From JBIQLO01 sp044464175 (GTDB lineage: Bacteria > Planctomycetota > Phycisphaerae > Tepidisphaerales > Tepidisphaeraceae): 32,384 nt of DNA. The notes beneath the pieces are model-generated. The model did not search any database, was not told the DNA's origin, and saw only the letters and a list, made by a program, of their open reading frames with translations. The position numbers and the translations under genes were made by a program. Shown piece by piece: positions 8,801 through 16,464 of the stretch (the stretch's first letter is position 1; each line of letters begins with the position of its first letter). The DNA is taken from contig JBIQLO010000013.1 of the NCBI GenBank assembly GCA_044464175.1, positions 1 through 32,384 of the forward strand. The letters are read 5' to 3'.

Positions 8801-9297
8801 TGAAACAGGTTTTCATTGCGGCGCCACTCGCCCAGGGTCTGGGGCGTCTTGTTCTGCCCGCCGAATATCGAGCTGCGCGAGATGCTGTCGTTGAAGGCGA
8901 AAAACTGGTTCGGCCCTTTCGGCTTTGCGCCGGCAAGAGGGGTCACCATGAAGTAAAATTTCGCGTACGCGCCCTTGAAGAGAGTGCGCACATCGGCCGT
9001 CAGGCGCAGCCAGTGCCCCGCCGTGGCGGGGACTTGCCGCTGCAGCAGAATCATCCCGCAGGTGTCGGGCTTGGTGATCTGGAGGCAATGGTCGCTGAAT
9101 TGCCCCGGCGACACGATAGAGGCCCGGGCGTCGCTGTCGCTGGTCTGCACCTTCCACCCCTTCAGCGCATCGCCCGTTTCAAACGCCTCCTGGAGCGGCG
9201 ACGGCGTCGCCGCCCGTGCCTGCGCCAGACCCAACGCCAACGTGACGAACAGCGCGACTTGGCCGATTGTCCGCCGTTCCGGATGATTTCGATGCAT
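5884..9297 (-). CDS. Large secreted GH42-like glycoside hydrolase with N-terminal carbohydrate-binding-like domain (cassette A)
   Basis: 1137 residues. Residues 1-29 form a signal peptide (basic start, hydrophobic GQVALFVTLALGLA, cleavage after ARA). Residues about 35-200 look like a beta-sandwich carbohydrate-binding module, ending IQFDNVQLEDVG. From about 400 to 760 there is a TIM-barrel-like region of GH42/clan GH-A character (GIKVFFVRYPYGG, LYPPDWWAD, NAWGEASLTFDQV, LHLEEMDHRLF). About 840-1000 resembles a trimerisation or glutamine-amidotransferase-like domain (LLVFGYGAGYV). Where a GH42-like acid/base Glu might be expected, the sequence reads GYRLCWGYDTQWG, with Gln at 599, so activity is uncertain. 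It follows the cassette A pseudopilin by 93 bp. It presumably cleaves an extracellular galactoside or related polysaccharide; the exact family is unsettled. Confidence 0.75.
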   Translation of the reverse strand: MHRNHPERRTIGQVALFVTLALGLAQARAATPSPLQEAFETGDALKGWKVQTSDSDARASIVSPGQFSDHCLQITKPDTCGMILLQRQVPATAGHWLRLTADVRTLFKGAYAKFYFMVTPLAGAKPKGPNQFFAFNDSISRSSIFGGQNKTPQTLGEWRRNENLFQVPAGVDSLRLTLVISEGAQTIQFDNVQLEDVGTTKPPRGPRQVFGRRIDWPYAMIDLDSLAPGCVYKVVAGYRQPDADPKIKDGLTPNAKLSPERPPTDATGMGVSMSTTDDRGQTTLVEQLQPLPDENGAKVYRLVMPHHAVTAHLNFYNDDMVRYDHNQLAAQARRWTDVRIYLESYGEVTADNAYYQWLYRGKPPQLKPRTVFEPDAYDLQALKAHLAARPPAQVRLENHKGGMRLILDGKPAAPMFASRALGQPGEAGFRRLAENGIKVFFVRYPYGGPAIHGGWTGPGAYDFSDLDAAMYQTLAQAPDGYLILSISNLYPPDWWADQHLDQVMRDQNGLLCWSPKLGIYDTYWGTPKEIDAYRTQSAENLYIHSRGAKWNGHYVYSTASTASRRTIAEFLTAMRRHIESMPYGRAVIGYRLCWGYDTQWGMPHDNWTPGGEHVVDYSAPMVERFRQFVQDKYKTIDALRNAWGEASLTFDQVKPPGIAQRNVDQYKARSYLLDPSRDQAVIDYRQCLSRCVGEQFVGWAAAVKDAGKRPTLVMAYYPDISESCAGGPVSQRGYEVVMPSSAVDAVGGPSYEGRDIGLNNKSTVMLSSCVLHDKLHLEEMDHRLFPVIKRNYANNLIFDTPRKSISVLQREYMKQMCFGSGSWTFDMGMGWFNDPMIARVIGDAQKVFESVLDKDRTSIAKMAMFAGVYGKNVQADARRGAIPKMLVSTTKVTLYQAGVPIDQYQLRDLPAVAGRYKVFYFPFAYALTDQQRDWINSLKKDGNLLVFGYGAGYVSSHDQSIRNVEALTGMHMSEAPGMHLTLRITDDKNPITRDVRGFMGDAGEKGFEAGLPRFYVDDPEAVTLGRFVGTDQHAGLALKDHGTWQSVYIGSVGIVPPGLLRGLARYKQLPVYNQSDDVMYFNHSLIAIHASTDGLKRIELPEPADVTSLWDHKFLGRVRTIDRPMRTGDNALYLIQN

Positions 9298-9390
9298 TGG
9301 CAGGTTTCCTTTTTCCTGAATGGCGTCGCTCCTGCTCCCTCCCGCGACAGTCCCGGCGAGGATCAGAGAGGATTACGGTCCGGCGGATTT

Positions 9391-10170
9391 TCACGGCTTC
9401 GACAACATCGTCTTGTTGTTGACAAATTTCACGTGCCCGTCCATGTACGCCACGTTCGTGCCGCCCCGATGCCAGTTGCTCTGGACGTTGTAGTTTTCCA
9501 GGCCCACATAATTGGGATCGCTGCCGTCGTGGATGTAATACCCCGCGTAATTGCGGGCATCCTGATAGGTTACATTCAGGGGTCCGCAATCGTCGATGAG
9601 AATCCAGTGTTGCGGGATGTTGTTGAAAGGAGCAGGCCATTTCATCCCCTGCCGCAGCGGCTGGGCGAACGACGCCTTGCCGATCGGGTCGCCGCTGGTG
9701 CTTTCCCGGTAGTCATAGCTCCAGCACATGGCCGGCGTGGAACCGGATGGATTCTTCCCATAGGTGTTGGGATCGGCCGGACAACGCAGCGCGCGGACCG
9801 AGAACTCGCCATTCATGTAGGCGGAGGCCTGATACCGGTTGGGAAGGTATCTCAGCCCTCCCAGAAGCAGGCCGAGTGTCTGCGCATGATCCAGCCAGTT
9901 CATGGAAAAGACATTGGTGATGCCCAGATTGGTGACGGTGCCCTTATAGAGGATGCCGGGATAATACCCCCGGTTGTCGTTGGCGTACATCTGGATCGCC
10001 AGCATGACTTGGCGCATGTTGGAGGCGCACGCCACGGTTTTGGCCGCCTCCCGCGCCCGATTCAGGGCCGGCAGCAGCATGGCGATCAGCACGCTTATAA
10101 TCCCGATGACGACAAGCAGTTCGACCAGTGTAAACGCGGTTTTCCTCCGATTGGCCTTTGAACGATGCAT
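9391..10170 (-). CDS. Prepilin-like (pseudopilin) H-X9-DG protein, cassette A
   Basis: 259 residues. The N-terminus has a short basic leader then AFTLVELLVVIGIISVLIAM, the class III/T2SS-type prepilin signal; cleavage would fall between Ala12 and Phe13, and Glu17 is the +5 Glu. The C-terminal part carries HRGGTNVAYMDG, an exact H-X9-DG motif (His234, Asp244-Gly245), known for a large planctomycete and Lentisphaerae family of prepilin-processed proteins. The variable globular domain between them (about 50-225) has a possible Cys (RCPADP). AGGAGG lies 6 nt before the ATG chosen; a longer start is not needed. It sits 44 bp after lacI A and before the GH42-like gene. It is presumably membrane-anchored after prepilin-peptidase processing. 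Its role in sugar capture or secretion is inferred. Confidence 0.88.
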   Translation of the reverse strand: MHRSKANRRKTAFTLVELLVVIGIISVLIAMLLPALNRAREAAKTVACASNMRQVMLAIQMYANDNRGYYPGILYKGTVTNLGITNVFSMNWLDHAQTLGLLLGGLRYLPNRYQASAYMNGEFSVRALRCPADPNTYGKNPSGSTPAMCWSYDYRESTSGDPIGKASFAQPLRQGMKWPAPFNNIPQHWILIDDCGPLNVTYQDARNYAGYYIHDGSDPNYVGLENYNVQSNWHRGGTNVAYMDGHVKFVNNKTMLSKP

Positions 10171-10214
10171 CGTTGCCTCCTGGTGGAGTTGGGTAAGGTT
10201 GGAATTGAATCGTT

Positions 10215-11288
10215 TCACGATGGCGCCCCCGTTTCACTTGAGGATTCATCGAAGATGGGCCTGCCTCCGGCCGACTCCCGCCAGACGAAGCGCGCCGCGA
10301 TGGATCGCCGTTGCGGGGGCAAATCCGGCCGCTCCAGCCGGTTGAAGAGCATCTCCTCCACCGCCGCCGCCACTTCCCCGTCGCGCCGGTCTCCGCTGGC
10401 CAGCGGGGGCGTCTGAAAGGGGTTGAGCGGATTGTCATTGAAGCCGACCACCGCCACGTCCTGCGGCACGCGCAGCCCCCGACGGCGCAGAAAGTCAATG
10501 GCGACAACGGCCAATTCATCGCTGGTGCACATCAGGGCATCGAAGGGAAATTCGCGCCCCCCGAACCGTTTCTCCAGGGCGGCGATGCACCGGTGGATCA
10601 GGGGCTTTTTCTCATCGGCATCCAGATTGACGGCCGCGTCGGGCCGAACCTCCATCCCATGGCGCCGGGCCTGTCCGAAAAACGCGCCCGACTTGCTCCG
10701 GTTCGCCGTCAGTGTCCCTAGGAAAGCCGGACGGCGCCGACCGATGCGTGCCAGATGATCCGCCGCCTCGACAAACGCCGGCAACCGATCATGGTGCAGG
10801 TAATCGATTCGAAGGTCATCCTTCGGCGGGCCTCCCCCCACAACCAACGCGGCGTCAAAGCCCTCCAGTTGTCGAAAAATCGCCGGGGTCTGCAACACCT
10901 GGTCCGCCTGAAGAACGATGCCATCCACCCGCCGGCGCGAAAAATCGCCCAGAAGCTTCAGGGTTATCTCGGGATCGCTCAGATTGTCCGCCAGATGGGT
11001 CAGATAGCCGCGCTTCTGCATCCGCAGCGTCATGTCACGGCTGATCGTCTCGGGGGAATGGGGGCCGCCCAGCGACCAGAGCAGCCCAATCGTGTTGGTC
11101 CGTCCCCCGTTCAACCCCACCGCCAGTGGATTGGGATGATAGCCCAGACTCCGCGCCACCTCGTAAATCCGTTGCCGGGTCCCCTGTCCCAGCCGCGTGC
11201 CCGAACGGCTGGACGATCCACGGAAAGCGGCGGAAACCGCCGATTTGGATACGCGAGCCTCCCGAGCCACTTCCGCGATCGTCACCAT
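10215..11288 (-). CDS. LacI-family transcriptional regulator, cassette A
   Basis: 357 residues. An N-terminal helix-turn-helix (MVTIAEVAREARVSKSAVSAAF) is followed by the hinge-like YHPNPLAVGLNGG (about 50-62), then a periplasmic-binding-protein-like sugar-sensing domain (about 65-345) with the usual FDALMCTSDELAVVAIDFLRRRGLRVPQDVAVVGFND. Such proteins repress or activate catabolic genes in response to a sugar. The recognition region SKSAVSAAF differs from that of the two other LacI proteins in this window, matching its different operator. GGAG lies 8 nt before the ATG. The gene is first in a likely six-gene operon with the pseudopilin, GH42-like, oxidoreductase, esterase and coiled-coil genes, and two operator palindromes sit in its leader, so autorepression is likely. 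Confidence 0.92.
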   Translation of the reverse strand: MVTIAEVAREARVSKSAVSAAFRGSSSRSGTRLGQGTRQRIYEVARSLGYHPNPLAVGLNGGRTNTIGLLWSLGGPHSPETISRDMTLRMQKRGYLTHLADNLSDPEITLKLLGDFSRRRVDGIVLQADQVLQTPAIFRQLEGFDAALVVGGGPPKDDLRIDYLHHDRLPAFVEAADHLARIGRRRPAFLGTLTANRSKSGAFFGQARRHGMEVRPDAAVNLDADEKKPLIHRCIAALEKRFGGREFPFDALMCTSDELAVVAIDFLRRRGLRVPQDVAVVGFNDNPLNPFQTPPLASGDRRDGEVAAAVEEMLFNRLERPDLPPQRRSIAARFVWRESAGGRPIFDESSSETGAPS

Positions 11289-11302
11289 CGGACATCTCCG
11301 GA

Positions 11303-11342
11303 TGAAATACCGGTAATTTCGTTGTGAAATACCGGTATTTCA
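11303..11342 (-). promoter_or_regulatory. Paired operator palindromes upstream of lacI A
   Basis: The sequence at 11325-11342 (tgaaataccggtatttca) is a perfect 18-bp palindrome with central CCGG. A near copy at 11303-11320 (tgaaataccggtaatttc) starts exactly 22 bp away, two helical turns. The pair lies between the promoter -10 box and the lacI A start codon. A central CG step is usual in LacI-family operators, so these are probably the autoregulatory binding sites. Confidence 0.75.
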
Positions 11343-11346
11343 TGGC

Positions 11347-11376
11347 ATCGTACAGACCCCAGGTCCAGGATGTCAA
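11347..11376 (-). promoter_or_regulatory. Probable sigma-70-type promoter of cassette A
   Basis: Read on the minus strand, TTGACA (11371-11376) is followed by an 18-bp spacer and TACGAT (11347-11352). The perfect operator palindrome begins 4 bp downstream of the -10 box, over the expected start site, which is the classic position for repression. Confidence 0.65.
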
Positions 11377-11415
11377 CTTTTTTTTTCAAGGGGTTACCCT
11401 CCCGAGCCGCACCCC

Positions 11416-13731
11416 TCACTGCACCTCCGCTTCGATCCGGCATCCCGTCACGGCGAGCCCCGGTGTGCCCTTGCCGTCCCGCATTTGCAGCTTCAGCCGC
11501 AGGGTGCTTCCCAATGCGCCGGCCGGCAGGTCGATGCCCTTGGCCATTTGCTTGGTATCCGTCGTCAGTACGGTTTCCACACCCTTGTCCGAAACATAGG
11601 AAAACGACCCGGCAAGCTGCTCCGGATGGGCAATTTTCCACTGAACGCGCATCGCCGTGATCCGATGGCCCTTCTGCGCCCGCACCGGCAGATCGAGCGT
11701 CCCGGCCCATTTCACGTTCGCCGGCAGCAAAAAGCCCCACATGCCGGGGCGGAAGCCCTTCACCTGGCCGAAAAACTTGATCGCCCCGCCGAACATGAGG
11801 TTGTCGTTGTAAACCTGCTTGCCCGGAGGTAGCGCCTCCAGATCCATCGCCAGCGGCCGGGAAATCGCCCAGATTGCCGGCGCAGCCGACCGCTGCTCGA
11901 ATGCCCACTTGCCCATGTCCGTCAACGAAAACCGGCTCACCTCATCGCAAATCGCCAGGATCTTCGCCCGATCCTCCTCTCCCTTGCCGCGCGTATACAG
12001 GCGCACCGCCTCGGCGAACTTGGCGCTGTTGTGCCATGCCTGGACCGCCAGTTCCGTCCGCCAGCGCGTGTCGGGGTCCATCTGATCCATCATCCCCTCG
12101 GCATTAGCGATGTATGTGTTGCACTGGCTGATCACCCCCGGCGACAATACGAACGGAATCTCCATCATATTCCCGCCGATGCGCCCCTGGCGATTCATCG
12201 AATTCTGCAGCGCCCGGTAGTACGACTCCATTGGCTTGGCCGCCGGCCCGTACGACGCCTGGCAGAAATCCCTGATCGCCCCCTCCAGGTCCAGGTTCGG
12301 ATTCCACATCAACTTGCCGTACAGCCAGAATGTCAGACCCTGCGTCCCCCAGTGCAGATGGTTTTCACTGTACATGTAATAAAACTTCGGGTCCTGCGAC
12401 ATCGTGTGGATGTCGCCGGCCATCTGCTGCCAGATCGGCCAGCCGACGAACCAGTTGTAATGCCCGTAGTATTCATAGCACCCCAGCGCATCCGACATCT
12501 TCGACCAGGCCGCGAATGAATCCCGATACTTCTTGTTCGCATCTGAAAAGAGCGGATGGGCGTGGTTGACTCCGAAGGAATCGTACGAGGACCAGGCCGT
12601 CAGGATCGGACAAACGTTCTTCCCCGGCTTCACATGATCCGGCGGCGTCGAATAGTTGCTGTAGGCGTTGAACACGATCCGCGCGTCGGGATACACCTTC
12701 TGAATGTCCGCCGCCACCATGTTGGCAAAATTCACCACCAGCGACGTGGCCGAACCGTCCTTGTCCACCAGCTTCTTGCAGTCGGGGCAGTCGCACATGG
12801 CAATCCCGTCGTTGGGCGTCACCAGCAGCAGGATCCGATCCAGCGGGATGCCCTGATCCAGCTGATGCTTCACGCTCCCCAGCATGTTCGTGGCGTATTG
12901 GGCGGCCGCGCCCTTGTTCGTGAAGCACAGCTGCCATCCCGCCCCATTCGGCCGCGACCCGTCCCCCTGCCGTTTGCCGTTCTTCATGCTGAACCATTCC
13001 GGATGCGCCTTGAAGTACTTCTGCGGCGTCATGACGGTGTAGTACCCCCCGCCGCCCAGAAATACATAGCGGTCCTTTTCATTAAAGGCCCGGTTGCGGT
13101 TTATCCGCATCCGCAGGGCGTACAGCTCCCACAGCGGCCGCCCATCTTCCTCCTGCGACAGCCCCGCGGGATTATTCTCCTTGTCATTGGGACGGAAGCC
13201 GTAGTTGCCGCGCACCGCGACCTTGGGCGCCTCGATATCCTTGATCGTCTCGATTGAAATGTCCGCCTTCGACGGAACATGGGTCCCATGCGGCGCCGGC
13301 AGCAGGAAGCGCACCCCCTGCTGTTCCAGCCACTGCCATGCCGCCCACAGCGTTGAGTCATCCGACCGGCCCACCAGCGACAGCCGATCCCCCTCGCCCA
13401 CCACCGCAAAAGCGTCCAGGGTCTCCGGGTGCGCCTGGTTCAGCAGATCGATGACCTGCTGGTTGGCGGCCAGTCGCCCGATCAAAATCGCTGCGCCGCT
13501 GTCCGCATCATCCGACTTGACGATCGGCAACTCCGCCCCGCTCATCCCCTTCACATATCGCTGTATCTGCTTGGCGGCGAACGCCTCGGCCTCGCTCGCC
13601 TTCGCCGGCACGACAATCCGCCCTACCGCCTTGCCCCCCTCCACCAAGTTCACCGCCGCCGAACTGATCGACGCCGACAAGCCCAACACCATCCCCGCCG
13701 CCATCCATTTGAATAGTTTCATATTGATCAT
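11416..13731 (-). CDS. Secreted DUF4838 protein, putative glycoside hydrolase (cassette B)
   Basis: 771 residues from the ATG at 13731. There is a signal peptide (KLFKWMAAGMVLGLSASISSA). An N-terminal domain like that preceding alpha-glucuronidases and hexosaminidases spans about 25-155 (AAKQIQRYVKGMSGAELPIV, ILIGR, GVRFLLP). The DUF4838 core at about 165-540 includes LLVTPNDGIAMCDCPDCKKL, whose Cys triplet C-x-C-x2-C is at 12778-12795 and may bind a metal. A beta-rich C-terminal domain follows. DUF4838 (PF16126) members include the founder of GH163, an endo-beta-N-acetylglucosaminidase, so hydrolysis of a complex glycan is plausible but unproven here. A GTG at 13755 or ATG at 13722 are alternative starts; no ribosome site clearly decides. 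It is the last gene of cassette B. Confidence 0.85.
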   Translation of the reverse strand: MINMKLFKWMAAGMVLGLSASISSAAVNLVEGGKAVGRIVVPAKASEAEAFAAKQIQRYVKGMSGAELPIVKSDDADSGAAILIGRLAANQQVIDLLNQAHPETLDAFAVVGEGDRLSLVGRSDDSTLWAAWQWLEQQGVRFLLPAPHGTHVPSKADISIETIKDIEAPKVAVRGNYGFRPNDKENNPAGLSQEEDGRPLWELYALRMRINRNRAFNEKDRYVFLGGGGYYTVMTPQKYFKAHPEWFSMKNGKRQGDGSRPNGAGWQLCFTNKGAAAQYATNMLGSVKHQLDQGIPLDRILLLVTPNDGIAMCDCPDCKKLVDKDGSATSLVVNFANMVAADIQKVYPDARIVFNAYSNYSTPPDHVKPGKNVCPILTAWSSYDSFGVNHAHPLFSDANKKYRDSFAAWSKMSDALGCYEYYGHYNWFVGWPIWQQMAGDIHTMSQDPKFYYMYSENHLHWGTQGLTFWLYGKLMWNPNLDLEGAIRDFCQASYGPAAKPMESYYRALQNSMNRQGRIGGNMMEIPFVLSPGVISQCNTYIANAEGMMDQMDPDTRWRTELAVQAWHNSAKFAEAVRLYTRGKGEEDRAKILAICDEVSRFSLTDMGKWAFEQRSAAPAIWAISRPLAMDLEALPPGKQVYNDNLMFGGAIKFFGQVKGFRPGMWGFLLPANVKWAGTLDLPVRAQKGHRITAMRVQWKIAHPEQLAGSFSYVSDKGVETVLTTDTKQMAKGIDLPAGALGSTLRLKLQMRDGKGTPGLAVTGCRIEAEVQ

Positions 13732-13831
13732 TCCGGTATGCGCCTGCTTCTTCACGCTCCCCTGCCGCAGCCAGCGAGGGAAGTGGAGGGAATTCCTCCG
13801 CGCACCTCTGGCAAATCACAATCGCCCTTCT

Positions 13832-14635
13832 TTACCGCGCGTTGTCCATCGAAATCCAGAACCGGCACTGATTCTTCAGCCCGGCCGCGCTGCTGGTCAT
13901 GTCAAGCGGATTTCTCGGATTAAACCACTTGGGGCTCGACATCGCCGACACGTGCCCGTCTCCAAACAGCACGGGATATTTGTTCAACTCTATGTGATAC
14001 GACGCCAGCAGCCCGTTCGTCGGCGATGCCATGAAAAAGCAACTCACCAACGCCCGATTCTTCAGCGACCGCAGCGTCTTCCCGGGAGGATCCGTCTCAA
14101 AATAGTTCTCCGGCGCCGGCGTCACGGTCGAGGAATCGGCCGGCTGCTTCGTTCCCCGCAGGCAGTAGGAACTGTCCACGGTGCGCTTTGGCGCCCCCTC
14201 CACCGTCGTCAGGTACTTCTGCATGTCATCCCAGTTATATGACTGATGGTCGAGAACGGACTGTCGGCTTTCATTTGGGCAGTAGAACACCCGCTTGTTC
14301 TTCAGGTACGGATACGTCAGCCCCACGCCGAACCATGTCGCTCCGGCACTCGGTGCGTGGTCGTCCCAATACCAGGCCCGCTGAAAGGTTTGGTTGCCGT
14401 TGTCGTTCAATGCCGAACCGTCATTCAGCCAGAACAGTGCCCTGGGGATGGCTCCGCGATAATCATTGGCATACATCTGCATTCCCACCCCGATCTGCCG
14501 CAAATTGCTCATGCATTGAATCATCTTCGCCTGCTGCCTCGCTCGGTTCAACGCCGGAAGCAGCATTGCGATCAAGATGCTTATGATCCCGATGACGACC
14601 AGCAACTCCACCAATGTAAATGCGCTGCGTTTCAT
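13832..14635 (-). CDS. Prepilin-like (pseudopilin) protein, cassette B
   Basis: 267 residues. The N-terminus MKRSAFTLVELLVV has a 5-residue leader, cleavage after Ala5 and Glu10 at +5, followed by the hydrophobic helix IGIISILIAMLLPAL. The first 35 or so residues match the cassette A and C pseudopilins almost exactly, while the rest is divergent. Near the C-terminus YHIELNKYPVLFGDGHV is a looser form of the H-X9-DG motif (11 residues between His and DG). GGAG stands 8 nt before this ATG; the in-frame upstream ATG at 14719 would bury the prepilin signal. The gene lies 80 bp after a truncated exported-protein gene and 100 bp before the DUF4838 gene, all on the minus strand. A surface or pseudopilus role is inferred. 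Confidence 0.87.
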   Translation of the reverse strand: MKRSAFTLVELLVVIGIISILIAMLLPALNRARQQAKMIQCMSNLRQIGVGMQMYANDYRGAIPRALFWLNDGSALNDNGNQTFQRAWYWDDHAPSAGATWFGVGLTYPYLKNKRVFYCPNESRQSVLDHQSYNWDDMQKYLTTVEGAPKRTVDSSYCLRGTKQPADSSTVTPAPENYFETDPPGKTLRSLKNRALVSCFFMASPTNGLLASYHIELNKYPVLFGDGHVSAMSSPKWFNPRNPLDMTSSAAGLKNQCRFWISMDNAR

Positions 14636-14715
14636 AACGGTCTCCGTAGGGTTCGCTTCAGCGGACTGGTTATTTCTTTCCACAAACAAGGTATTCTGGC
14701 CGCTGTTGTTCAAAT

Positions 14716-15024
14716 TCATGCTCGCGGCATTCTGAATCTTCCGTTGTTTGTTTTGTCCATGGAAATGCTGGCGTTGCCGGGCGGCGTGAACGTGCCGAAA
14801 GGAATGTTGGTCGATGACGATTCGTTTTGATTAAAAACCAGGCCAAAGTCGCCCAAAGCGGCCGCGACGGTGCTGTTGTTCACCGCCTCACCATTCTTAT
14901 CCACGTTGGTGCCGGATCCGAACGCGTCGAAATTCCACTGCGCGATCGTCGCCGCTTGCACCGCGCCGGCCAGCCTCAGAACGCATATTGCCGAACCTAT
15001 CGCTGTCGCTTTCGCAAGGCACAT
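14716..15024 (-). CDS. Truncated exported protein, PEP-CTERM-protein-like N-terminus (cassette B)
   Basis: 102 residues. Good ribosome site (GGAGG, 8 nt before the ATG) and a signal peptide ending at about residue 24 (LAGAVQA). The mature start ATIAQWNFDAFGSGTN, with later VNNSTVAAALGDFGLVF, resembles the beginning of secreted beta-sandwich proteins that usually end in PEP-CTERM sorting tails. Here the frame stops soon after SISMDKTNN, with no such tail and no complete domain. It is therefore likely the remnant of a longer gene whose 3' part was lost next to the pseudopilin gene. It follows lacI B by 39 bp. If expressed it would be a short secreted peptide. The family call is tentative. Confidence 0.55.
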   Translation of the reverse strand: MCLAKATAIGSAICVLRLAGAVQAATIAQWNFDAFGSGTNVDKNGEAVNNSTVAAALGDFGLVFNQNESSSTNIPFGTFTPPGNASISMDKTNNGRFRMPRA

Positions 15025-15063
15025 GATGAATCCTCCAGAACAAGTGACCGCACCCTGAAAGGT

Positions 15064-16137
15064 TCAACTCTTCATCCCTCCTGCTTCGCGTGGATCCACA
15101 CCCCCCGCAGATTCGCGCCATACGAATTGCGCCGGAACATATTTTCGCTGCGGCGGCAATTCGGGATGATCCAGCCTCGCCAAAATCATTTTCTCAATGG
15201 CCGCCGCCACCTTCCCGTCGCCACGGTTTCCGCTGGCCAGCGGCGGGGCGCAATACGGGGCAAATAGGCTGTCGTTGAAACCGGCCACCGCCACGTCCTG
15301 CGGCACGCGCAACCCCTGGCGGCGCAGAAAATCAATCGCCACAATGGCGTATTCATCGCTGGTGCATATCAGCGCATCGAAAGGAAATTGACGCCCCGCA
15401 AACTGCTTCTCCAGGGCGCTGCGGCACGCCGCGGTGACCGACATGGCGCTCTTCCTGCCCGTGCTGATCTCCGCGTCGGCCCTGATCTCCATTCCATAAA
15501 GCCTGGCCTGATCGAAAAAGGCCCGTGCCTTGGACTCCGCCGAGGGCCACGCCCCCAGTACCGCCGGCCGGCGGCGCCCGCTTTGTGCAAAGTGCTCCGC
15601 CGCCTGGACGTATGCCGGCAGCCGGTCGTGATGCACATGATCGATATTCAGACCCTCCGCCGGCGGGAGGCTGCTCACCATCAGCGCCGCGGGAAAGGCT
15701 TCCAACTGCCCAAGGATCGATTCTTCCTCCAGTTCGCTGTTGTTGTTCTGAATAATAATCGCGTCAACATGACGCCGGCTGAAATCCGCCAACAGATCGG
15801 CCGTGATCCGCGGATCGTCCCCATGCTCGGCCAAATGCGTCCGATACCCATGCTTCTGCATCCGCCACGTGATGTCATGGGTCGTTTCTCCCGCCCCGTG
15901 CGGTCCGCCCAATGACCAGACCAGCCCGATCGTGTGTGTCCGGCCCCCGTTCAACCCCACCGCCAGCGGATTGGGCGTGTAATTGAGCCGCCGAGCGACC
16001 TCCCACACCCGCTTCTGGGTTTCCGGCTTGATTCCCACGGCATCGGCGCGATTGTTCAATACCAGGCTGACCGTCGTGGGGCTGAGGTTAGCCTCGCGGG
16101 CGATCAGGCGTCGGGTTGAAATGACGGAAGAAGCCAT
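15064..16137 (-). CDS. LacI-family transcriptional regulator, cassette B
   Basis: 357 residues. The helix-turn-helix is ISTRRLIAREANLSPTTVSL, followed by the long linker DAVGIKPETQKRV, the hinge PNPLAVGLNGG and a sugar-binding-like domain from about 65 (TIGLVWSLGGPHGAGE) to 345, with FPFDALICTSDEYAIVAIDFLRRQGLRVPQDVAVAGFND. It is paralogous to lacI C (identical recognition helix SPTTVSLVLN, similar length) and shares part of its effector domain with lacI A, so three related regulators sit side by side. GGAAGGG lies 8 nt before the ATG. It is the first gene of cassette B and has its own promoter with ctaac/gttag half-sites, suggesting autoregulation and possible cross-talk with lacI C. Confidence 0.92.
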   Translation of the reverse strand: MASSVISTRRLIAREANLSPTTVSLVLNNRADAVGIKPETQKRVWEVARRLNYTPNPLAVGLNGGRTHTIGLVWSLGGPHGAGETTHDITWRMQKHGYRTHLAEHGDDPRITADLLADFSRRHVDAIIIQNNNSELEEESILGQLEAFPAALMVSSLPPAEGLNIDHVHHDRLPAYVQAAEHFAQSGRRRPAVLGAWPSAESKARAFFDQARLYGMEIRADAEISTGRKSAMSVTAACRSALEKQFAGRQFPFDALICTSDEYAIVAIDFLRRQGLRVPQDVAVAGFNDSLFAPYCAPPLASGNRGDGKVAAAIEKMILARLDHPELPPQRKYVPAQFVWRESAGGVDPREAGGMKS

Positions 16138-16151
16138 TAAAAATACCCTTC

Positions 16152-16198
16152 CTAACCTACGTTAGAGACTTTCTAACCCGGGAACATGAAAAAAGCAA
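16152..16198 (-). promoter_or_regulatory. Promoter and operator half-sites of cassette B
   Basis: On the minus strand a -35-like TTGCTT (16193-16198), a 17-bp spacer and TAGAAA (16170-16175) form the promoter. The plus strand reads ctaac (16152-16156), N4, gttag (16161-16165), N7, ctaac (16173-16177). The last half-site overlaps the -10 box. The same half-sites, spacings and promoter geometry occur before lacI C, so this is very likely the binding region for both regulators. Confidence 0.75.
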
Positions 16199-16212
16199 GA
16201 AAAAAATTCCAA

Positions 16213-16239
16213 TAAAAGAACCCCGGCCGGAGGCCGGGG
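16213..16239 (-). terminator. Intrinsic terminator, decayed copy of the rho terminator
   Basis: Perfect stem ccccggcc-gga-ggccgggg (16221-16239), followed on the minus strand by ttcttttatt. It matches the hairpin after rho at 21131-21161 in sequence and in its position relative to the rho 3' remnant. On the minus strand it would stop transcription coming from upstream before the cassette B promoter. Confidence 0.75.
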
Positions 16240-16315
16240 CATTTGGGTGAGGTTTGAACAAGCCGAATCGGAATTCAGCCGAGATTCATGCTCATCGGGA
16301 ACTGAGCGATGCCGG
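16240..16315 (-). pseudogene. Remnant copy of the 3' end of rho
   Basis: From 16252 to 16315 the plus strand matches 21171-21234, which covers the last codons of rho and the 20 bp or so beyond its stop, at 53 of 64 positions by hand alignment. Read on the minus strand the remnant ends IAQFPMSMNLG-stop, against NAQFLMSMNLD-stop in rho. No further rho coding sequence can be followed convincingly upstream of about 16340. Between 16316 and 16464 I see no gene or other signal. Confidence 0.8.
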
Positions 16316-16464
16316 CGCCCTGTCTGGAACGGGCATCTCCCTTCAGGGTGGGTTCCGGGATGCCCCCCTCTTCCAGACCGGCCGGGTCGAGCGAAGCCGC
16401 TCTCGGTCGCCGCATTTGCCGATTTTTCAGGCGATCCGGCGTGCCGCCGGCAAAAAGGATCGGC

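Noticed and set aside
6175..10161. Very long plus-strand open frame (about 1328 codons) opposite the GH42-like and pseudopilin genes
   Set aside because: It is the antisense shadow of strongly supported minus-strand genes; its translation is rich in His, Arg, Gly and Val with no domain. Similar shadows at 1245-2879 (-), 3404-4426 (+), 4092-5807 (+) and 16837-18648 (+) were dropped for the same reason.
13732..13819. Minus-strand coding extension upstream of the cassette B DUF4838 gene
   Set aside because: The GTG at 13755 has a purine tract only 2 nt away, too close to serve as a ribosome site, and would put polar residues before the signal peptide.
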